From: an uncultured Clostridium sp.
Lineage (GTDB): Bacteria; Bacillota; Clostridia; TANB77; CAG-508
Direction: 5' to 3'
NCBI GenBank assembly: GCA_948469315.1
Contig: CAOKLQ010000008.1
Span: forward strand, 27,484-91,483
DNA: 64,000 nucleotides
Position numbers and translations under genes: made by a program. The notes beneath the pieces are model-generated. The model saw nothing but the letters and a program-made list of their open reading frames with translations, was not told the origin of the DNA and made no database searches. Below, one piece after another: positions 59,071-64,000 of the stretch (position 1 is the stretch's first letter; each line of letters opens with the position of its first letter).

Positions 59071-60252
59071 ATGAAGATAAAAGATGAAAATAAAATATTA
59101 ATAATGTTAGCCTTTTTTAGTATATCAATTGGGCTATGGGGGAATTTTAGACAACTTTGGTTACAAGATAATAATTTTTCTGTAACACAGATAAGCAATA
59201 TTATAAGTATAGGAACATTTATTAGTGTTATAGGAATAGCTTTAATTGGAAAATATGTAACATTAAATAAGCTAAAAAATACATTAACCCTTATTTTAAT
59301 TATAAAATTTATCAATATGTTAGTATTATATTATTTGAATGGAAAAGGGCAAACAGAATTGATAAATCTAACTATAGTAATAGATATAATAATGGAATAT
59401 ATAATAATAACAAGTATATACCCACTAATAACTACTATTGTAAAGAGTGATACAATATATAGTAAAAGAAAATTAACGGAATATTTATTTAGAGATATAG
59501 GAATTTTATTTGGTGGAATATTTATAGGTAAAAGTATTGCAGGAATATTAGTAAACTATAATACCTGCTTAATACTATCAAATATATTTTTAGTAATTTC
59601 AATAATTACTATGATGAATATAAAAATCAATCACACAGAAGAAAGAAAAAAGAAAAAGGATTCAATGTTTAAGTACATACTAAAAAGTAAAATATTATCA
59701 TTATATTTATTAGATATGTTCATAGGCACAATATCAATGTCAACAGCTTTAGGACTAAAAATGCTAACATTAACTGATTATTTTGCTTTTTCTGATAACA
59801 TAGCAACTAATTATTTATTAATTGTAGGTTTACTTGCAGATGGAATTGGTATATTAGCACTAAAATATTTAACACCTAAAAACGATTATTTAACAATAAC
59901 GATAAAATTTGGAATAAGATTTACTGGATATGTAATTGCATTTATATCAAATAATTTAATGATAACTTTAATAGCAATAACATGGTCGATACTTATTTCA
60001 ACTGCATACGAGAATATATGTGATGGAGTGTATATAAATCGTGTAGAAAACGAACATCAATTATCATTTGCTAATATAAGATATATAATAAGATTTTTAG
60101 GTGAAGCAATAGGAGTATTCTTCTGTGGAATAATGTATGAAATGGGAACTAAATATATGTTTGGATTATCTACAATATTTATGATTTTTCAAATAGGACT
60201 AGCATATTATTTAATTCATTTAAGAAGGGTGGAAAAAACACAAAATGAGTAA
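59071..60252 (+). CDS. MFS-type transporter
   Basis: 393 residues with about twelve predicted membrane helices and a central cytoplasmic basic loop (HTEERKKKKDSM). The N-terminal GNFRQLWLQDNNFSVTQIS and the general 6+6 organisation fit the major facilitator superfamily. Substrate unknown. ATG 59071 directly abuts the nucleotidase stop, so the two were probably one operon. Confidence 0.75.
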   Translation: MKIKDENKILIMLAFFSISIGLWGNFRQLWLQDNNFSVTQISNIISIGTFISVIGIALIGKYVTLNKLKNTLTLILIIKFINMLVLYYLNGKGQTELINLTIVIDIIMEYIIITSIYPLITTIVKSDTIYSKRKLTEYLFRDIGILFGGIFIGKSIAGILVNYNTCLILSNIFLVISIITMMNIKINHTEERKKKKDSMFKYILKSKILSLYLLDMFIGTISMSTALGLKMLTLTDYFAFSDNIATNYLLIVGLLADGIGILALKYLTPKNDYLTITIKFGIRFTGYVIAFISNNLMITLIAITWSILISTAYENICDGVYINRVENEHQLSFANIRYIIRFLGEAIGVFFCGIMYEMGTKYMFGLSTIFMIFQIGLAYYLIHLRRVEKTQNE

Positions 60253-60309
60253 GAGAATAACTTTAATAAGCTTTATAGAAAAAATGAAATTAAAAAAGTA
60301 GAAGAATTA

Positions 60310-60798
60310 ATGAGTAATATCAAAGAAAATACTTGTAAAGTGCCATATGGAATTAATGATGAAAAGAGATATGAAATAGATAATTTACCATATCATTTTA
60401 CTATTTTTGCTACTAATAAGGAAAATCAAGATGAAATATTAAAAATAGCAGAAAGTATAAATATTGATAAAATACAATTAAAAGTAAATGATATAAAAAT
60501 TATGAATGTAAAACATAATAGTTATTGTTTATACTTATCAATAGAAGAAAATCAACAAATTATGGAATTGCAAAGAATATTTTATAGAGAATTTCCAAAA
60601 GAAAAATATAATCCAGATGATTTTAATTTTCATATGACTTTAGATATTGATAAAGACTATAATAAAGTTTTGAATTTGCAAAAGACACTAAAAGAAAACT
60701 TTAAATCTTTCTTTTTAGAATTTAATACTGTAGCATTATTTGACTATCTAGGAGATATGGTAAAGAAAATTAATCTGAATAAGAATAATAAAAAATAG
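60310..60798 (+). CDS. 2H phosphoesterase-like protein
   Basis: 162 residues. Two HxT motifs are seen, YHFTIF near residue 28 and FHMTLDID near 115, which is the hallmark of 2H phosphoesterases (LigT/2'-5' RNA ligase-like, cyclic phosphodiesterases). The ribosome site before ATG 60310 is weak, and the frame is open upstream to 60253 (ENNFNKLYRKNEIKKVEEL), so the true start may lie further 5' or be frame-disrupted near the ATG at 60246. Substrate unknown. Confidence 0.7.
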   Translation: MSNIKENTCKVPYGINDEKRYEIDNLPYHFTIFATNKENQDEILKIAESINIDKIQLKVNDIKIMNVKHNSYCLYLSIEENQQIMELQRIFYREFPKEKYNPDDFNFHMTLDIDKDYNKVLNLQKTLKENFKSFFLEFNTVALFDYLGDMVKKINLNKNNKK

Positions 60799-60869
60799 GA
60801 GATAGATAATTAAAGCAGTTATTTGATTTTAAGTAACTGCTAATTTTTATAAAGGTTAAAAACAAATGT

Positions 60870-60898
60870 TTGACAACAATAGAAAAATGTTATATAAT
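60870..60898 (+). promoter_or_regulatory. Consensus SigA promoter of the Bro-N gene
   Basis: TTGACA, 17-bp spacer, TATAAT: a perfect match. Confidence 0.85.
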
Positions 60899-60926
60899 AT
60901 CAAAAAATAAATAAGGAAGTGGTATT

Positions 60927-61784
60927 ATGCAAGAAAATAAATTGGCTTTATTTGAGGAAAAAGAAATAAGAAGGAAATGGTACAATGAAGATTGGTATTT
61001 TTCAGTAGAAGATGTTGTTCAAATCTTAACAGACTCTGTAGATGTAAAACAATACATAAAAAAGTTGAAAGCTAGAGATGAAGAATTAAATAATAACTGG
61101 GGTACAATTTGTACCCTAGTTGAAATGAAAGCTAAAGATGGAAAAATAAGAAAGATAAGAACATCAAATACAAAAGGAATATTAAGAATTATACAATCTA
61201 TACCTTCACCAAAAGCAGAACCATTTAAATTGTGGTTAGCACAAGTAGGAAGTGAAAGACTGGATGAAATTGTAAATCCAGAACTTGCTATTAATAGAGC
61301 AAAGGAAACTTATATAAGAAAAGGCTATGAAGATACATGGATTGCACAAAGACTAAAATCAATAGATAGTAGAAAGGAACTTACTGATACTTGGAAAGAA
61401 AGAGGAGCTAAAGATAGAGATTATGCAATACTAACAGATGAAATATATAAAAGCACATTTAATATGAATACCACTCAATATAAAAAATTAAAAGGAATTA
61501 ATAAAACGAAGAGAAATTTAAGGGATAGTATGGGAAAATTAGAACTTGCGATAACAAATTTAGCAGAAGTTACTGCAAATGAAATGCATAATACTAATAA
61601 TAGCTTTGGATTGGAAGAATTAAAAGATGATGTGCAAGAAGCAGGAAAAATAACTGGTAAAGCTAGAAGAGATATTGAAGGAAAAATTGGAAAGAAAGTT
61701 GCGGAGAAAACAAATTATAAAAACTTAACACAAAATAGTTTAAAACAGATAAAAAATAAAGAGGAGAGTAATTCAGATGAATAG
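60927..61784 (+). CDS. dinD: Bro-N/DinD-like DNA-binding protein
   Basis: 285 residues. The N-terminal Bro-N domain (RRKWYNEDWYFSVEDVVQIL, then YIKKLKARDEEL and KAEPFKLWLAQVGSERLDE, residues 10-115) is followed by the DinD-type helical C-terminal domain (RKGYEDTWIAQRLKSIDSRK, TDTWKERGAKDRDYAILTDEI). E. coli DinD inhibits RecA filaments after DNA damage; Bro-N proteins are also phage antirepressors. An AAGGAAGTGG site and a perfect promoter precede it. Its last eight bases overlap the next gene. Confidence 0.85.
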   Translation: MQENKLALFEEKEIRRKWYNEDWYFSVEDVVQILTDSVDVKQYIKKLKARDEELNNNWGTICTLVEMKAKDGKIRKIRTSNTKGILRIIQSIPSPKAEPFKLWLAQVGSERLDEIVNPELAINRAKETYIRKGYEDTWIAQRLKSIDSRKELTDTWKERGAKDRDYAILTDEIYKSTFNMNTTQYKKLKGINKTKRNLRDSMGKLELAITNLAEVTANEMHNTNNSFGLEELKDDVQEAGKITGKARRDIEGKIGKKVAEKTNYKNLTQNSLKQIKNKEESNSDE

Positions 61785-62253
61785 AAATGAATTTATAGAT
61801 TATATTGAGTTAGAAAAAGAAACTTTTGACTATTTAGATAAGAAAAAGCATATTGTGTTAGCAACTTGCTTAAATGATGAACCAACTGCAAGAACAGTTA
61901 GCCATATAATATTAGATAATAAAATATATTTTCAAACAGACATAAAATTTGATAAATGTATGCAAATTGAAGAAAATAATAATGTTGCATTATGTTTAGA
62001 AAACTATCAAATAGAAGGAACAGCAAAAATTTTGGAACATCCATTTAACGAAAAAAACAAAAGATTTTTAAATAAATTTAGGAAAGTACATGAAAACTCA
62101 TTTAATGAATATTCTGCTTTAGAAGATGAGGTAGTCATTGAAATTAATCCGATTTTTATAAAAATATGGAAATATATTGATAATAAACCATATATAGAAT
62201 ATTTGAATATTACAGATAGAGTAGCAACTAGAGAAGCATATTTAAATCCATAA
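61777..62253 (+). CDS. Pyridoxamine 5'-phosphate oxidase-like flavin protein
   Basis: 158 residues. A split-barrel fold is suggested by KKKHIVLATCLNDEPTARTV, HIILDNKIYFQTDIKFDKC and VALCLENYQIEGTAKILEHP. Such proteins bind FMN or F420 and many are uncharacterised reductases; true PNPOx activity is unlikely from this short form. The ATG overlaps the Bro-N gene, with GAGGAG inside that gene as its ribosome site, so the two are co-expressed. Confidence 0.8.
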   Translation: MNRNEFIDYIELEKETFDYLDKKKHIVLATCLNDEPTARTVSHIILDNKIYFQTDIKFDKCMQIEENNNVALCLENYQIEGTAKILEHPFNEKNKRFLNKFRKVHENSFNEYSALEDEVVIEINPIFIKIWKYIDNKPYIEYLNITDRVATREAYLNP

Positions 62254-62262
62254 CAAAAATTC

Positions 62263-62341
62263 TAATGTGCTTTATAAAATCAAGTCAAGGTTAAAATGAA
62301 TGTGCTGTCGCACAACCTTGACTTAATTTTAAAAGCACATT
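62263..62341 (+). terminator. Large nested hairpin after the flavin-protein gene
   Basis: Outer AATGTGCTTT/AAAAGCACATT, middle AAGTCAAGGTT/AACCTTGACTT, inner TGTGC-TGTC-GCACA. It may terminate the Bro-N transcript or be a mobile palindrome. Confidence 0.65.
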
Positions 62342-62531
62342 ATTTTTTCAACTAAGAGGATTTAAGGATAAGTATATTTAATTAAGTAGACATAAACGCT
62401 ATTAAAACTCAAAATACCTCATTAGAAATTAGGGCAGGAAAGCGGTATTAACATATCGCCTATACACATTGAAGGTCAAGCCTTCAAGATTTAATAAAGA
62501 AACAAAAATTTTAAGCAAATATAATGCAGGA

Positions 62532-62717
62532 ATTCACTCGGTGAACTGGCTCAAACCCGCTATTCTTCGCTAAAATTGAAAATAGTGAACTAAAAATTGG
62601 AAAAAGTTCACTTATTTTAGGCAAAAGTACACCGAGTGTACTAAATTTTGATAAAATATTTGGAGTTTAGTTCACTAAGTGTACTCGATTTTTTAAAGAA
62701 AGTTCACTTGGTGTACT
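62532..62717. promoter_or_regulatory. Element F: four operator-like palindromes
   Basis: ATTCAC-TCG-GTGAACT (62532), AGTACAC-CGA-GTGTACT (62626), AGTTCAC-TAA-GTGTACT (62669) and AGTTCAC-TTG-GTGTACT (62701). The last two are 32 bp apart, three helical turns. Further half-sites (GTGAACT at 62585, AGTTCAC at 62605) lie between. They precede the C45 gene. Confidence 0.65.
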
Positions 62718-62800
62718 TATAAAACTATTTGATTTTTTAAAGAAATGTGCTAAAATAAGAAATATAATATAGTAATTAATATGGAGGTAGAGATAAAATA

Positions 62801-63805
62801 ATGAGAGATTTGCAGATAGCAAATATAAATGGAAAAGGATATGAGTTAGGAATACAGTTTTCACAATTATTTACTAATACAATAAAAAATGATTTTACAT
62901 ATTTTAAAGAGTTGTTAAAAGATGAAAATATCAGAAAAAATTTAGAAAAAGTAAAAGAAAAATTAAAAATCAAATATCCTGATTATTTAGCAGAAACATA
63001 TGGAAGAGCAGATGGATTTAATATTAATAGAGATGAATATCTATTGAATATTTGTTTTGAAACATATTCTCCAAGAGAGTCATGTACAGATATTGCTATA
63101 AAAATAGATGATACACATATAGTATCAGGACATAACGAAGATTTATCAGAAAATTTAGACGAAATAGCTTTAGTAAAATATAACACTAACGATGGATATT
63201 TTTATGAATTCTCGACATATAACTGTCCACAAGGTACTACATTTGGTTGGAATAATAAAGGAATAGTTTATAGTGTTAATACAGTAAGAATAAAAGAAAA
63301 TAATGAAACTGGTATACCTGTATGGTTTATTCTAAGAGACATTGTACAATGTGGTAGTATAGAAGAAGTAATTGAAAAAATTAATGTAAAAGATTGTGCT
63401 TCAGCATTTAGTTTAAATATTATAGACAGTAATAAAAATAAAGCATATTCAATAGAAAAGATTTTAGATAAATTTGATATTTTAGAAATTAAAGAAAAAT
63501 ATATACATACAAATCATATTATCCATCCAAATATGAATGACAATATATGCTTAAAAACGGATTCAACATTAACTAGATTAGATATAGGAAATAAATTATT
63601 AGATAAGGTAAATGTTAAAGAAGCTAGTATAAAAGATGTGAAAAATATTTTGCAATTTAATAAGAGTAAAAATGAGTATATATATAGAAAAATTGGAGAA
63701 GATGAATATCCTACTGTAGCAACATTTTTATTTAATAGTAAAATGAAAGAAATTCAAATATATAGTTATTATGATGGAGAATTTTTAAAGTTAAATATGG
63801 AATAG
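62801..63805 (+). CDS. C45-family peptidase/acyltransferase (penicillin acylase AAT-like)
   Basis: 334 residues. An N-terminal helical segment of about 65 residues (YGRADGFNINRDEYL) precedes the presumed nucleophile Cys in PRESCTDIAIK near residue 88; in C45 enzymes this Cys becomes the new N terminus after autoproteolysis. SGHNEDLSENLDE, FGWNNKGIVYSVNTV and CASAFSLNIID follow as in Ntn-hydrolases. It would hydrolyse or transfer acyl groups on amide substrates (AHL-, bile- or peptide-like); substrate not known. GGAGGTAGAG precedes the ATG. Four palindromes upstream suggest specific regulation. Confidence 0.8.
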   Translation: MRDLQIANINGKGYELGIQFSQLFTNTIKNDFTYFKELLKDENIRKNLEKVKEKLKIKYPDYLAETYGRADGFNINRDEYLLNICFETYSPRESCTDIAIKIDDTHIVSGHNEDLSENLDEIALVKYNTNDGYFYEFSTYNCPQGTTFGWNNKGIVYSVNTVRIKENNETGIPVWFILRDIVQCGSIEEVIEKINVKDCASAFSLNIIDSNKNKAYSIEKILDKFDILEIKEKYIHTNHIIHPNMNDNICLKTDSTLTRLDIGNKLLDKVNVKEASIKDVKNILQFNKSKNEYIYRKIGEDEYPTVATFLFNSKMKEIQIYSYYDGEFLKLNME

Positions 63806-63888
63806 GATATTGCAAATAGAAAATAGGGAATAAAAAGGGAATTGATTTTATAAAAACACGATAATATAATGATAGCATGAAAAAGAAA

Positions 63889-63932
63889 GAGCAAAGAGAT
63901 TAGAGAAATTCTAGTTTCTTAGCTCTTTTTTT
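63889..63932 (+). terminator. Terminator/attenuator-like hairpin before the last gene
   Basis: AAGAGC-AAGA pairs with TCTT-GCTCTT and runs into ten T, about 20 bases before the AAGGAG of the next gene. It also ends the C45 transcript. Confidence 0.7.
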
Positions 63933-63961
63933 TTTCAAATTTAAAGAAAAGGAGAAATTTC

Positions 63962-64000
63962 ATGCTACATGATTATGAAATAGAAGTAGATAACTCTAAA
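63962..64000 (+). CDS. Start of an unidentified gene (runs off the right edge)
   Basis: ATG 63962 with AAAGGAG ten bases upstream; the first residues are M-L-H-D-Y-E-I-E-V-D-N-S-K. Too short to identify. Confidence 0.6.
   Translation, partial: MLHDYEIEVDNSK

Larger units (their letters stand above)
62254..62800. other. Intergenic region with nested hairpin and operator-like palindromes
   Basis: 547 bp without a convincing gene. It holds the nested hairpin at 62263, a short palindrome TTGAAGG-TCAAG-CCTTCAA near 62469, and four AGTNCAC-N3-GTGNACT type palindromes (62532-62717) before the C45 gene. Confidence 0.7.

Noticed and set aside
63877..63903. Possible short leader peptide (M-K-K-K-E-Q-R-D) before the last hairpin
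   Set aside because: No ribosome site and no run of regulatory codons; too weak to call.

Overview
The window reads as a stretch of chromosome from a very AT-rich, spore-forming, Gram-positive Clostridia-type bacterium, probably an uncultured gut lineage. Supporting signs are PolC-type DNA polymerase III, hrcA-grpE-dnaK-dnaJ, pyrH-frr-uppS-cdsA-rseP, sporulation-type genes (ytaF-like, a SpoVD-type PBP with PASTA domains, an SASP remnant), a dockerin-bearing wall hydrolase and single-chain GlyRS. AGA is the dominant Arg codon. Most genes are on the + strand with AGGAG-type ribosome sites. I found no rRNA, tRNA, CRISPR array or insertion sequence with a transposase.

The central observation is a recoding pattern. 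Ten ordinary, mostly indispensable genes (a P-type ATPase, rluD, rluB, grpE, polC, addA, transketolase N-half, cdsA, rseP, a flippase) are each interrupted by one to three +1 frame changes, 13 in all. Every one lies at an in-frame CGG codon. In each, reading must skip the C and resume at the following GGN, which encodes a glycine that is usually family-conserved (Walker A of AddA, the GDG thiamine-diphosphate motif of transketolase, the CdsA and PolC signature motifs). CGG is otherwise almost absent as a sense codon: I found one other in-frame CGG, at codon 3 of a small membrane protein. About thirty CGG trinucleotides in the other two phases cause no break. This looks like systematic +1 frameshifting, or quadruplet CGGN decoding as Gly, in a genome where CGG is unassigned or nearly so. 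A systematic sequence artefact is the main alternative. All such genes are annotated here as single CDSs.

Layout. 1-6.6 kb: smc 3' end, double ThyX-like protein, ytaF-like gene, Ca2+-type P-ATPase. 6.7-12 kb: minus-strand SpoVD-like PBP, acyl-CoA synthetase and an unknown membrane-anchored protein. 12-17.7 kb: glucosaminidase, polytopic membrane protein, lspA, rluD, rluB. 17.8-22.9 kb: CIRCE-controlled chaperone cluster. 23-31 kb: polC, DUF1294, glyQS, mtaB. 31-36 kb: small unknown genes, a TetR regulator and a second acyl-CoA synthetase. 36-46.6 kb: hpf, addA, dockerin hydrolase with a cadherin-like surface partner, split transketolase, prepilin-like protein. 46.8-56.2 kb: pyrH-frr-uppS-cdsA-rseP, flippase, CofE-like protein, PBP1A. 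56.3-64 kb: accessory region (SASP remnant, nuclease, nucleotidase, MFS, 2H phosphoesterase, Bro-N/DinD protein, flavin-type oxidase, C45 peptidase), including two frame breaks of a different kind.

Intergenic space is rich in palindromic repeats of several families (called A-F here): A upstream of rluD and rseP; B starting exactly at the stop codons of hrcA, grpE and polC; C in four dispersed copies; D just upstream of the ribosome sites of both transketolase halves, frr and PBP1A; E with a perfect 28-bp inverted repeat; F, four operator-like palindromes before the C45 gene. There are also GTAG-headed REP-like hairpins, three of which sit in frame inside coding sequences.
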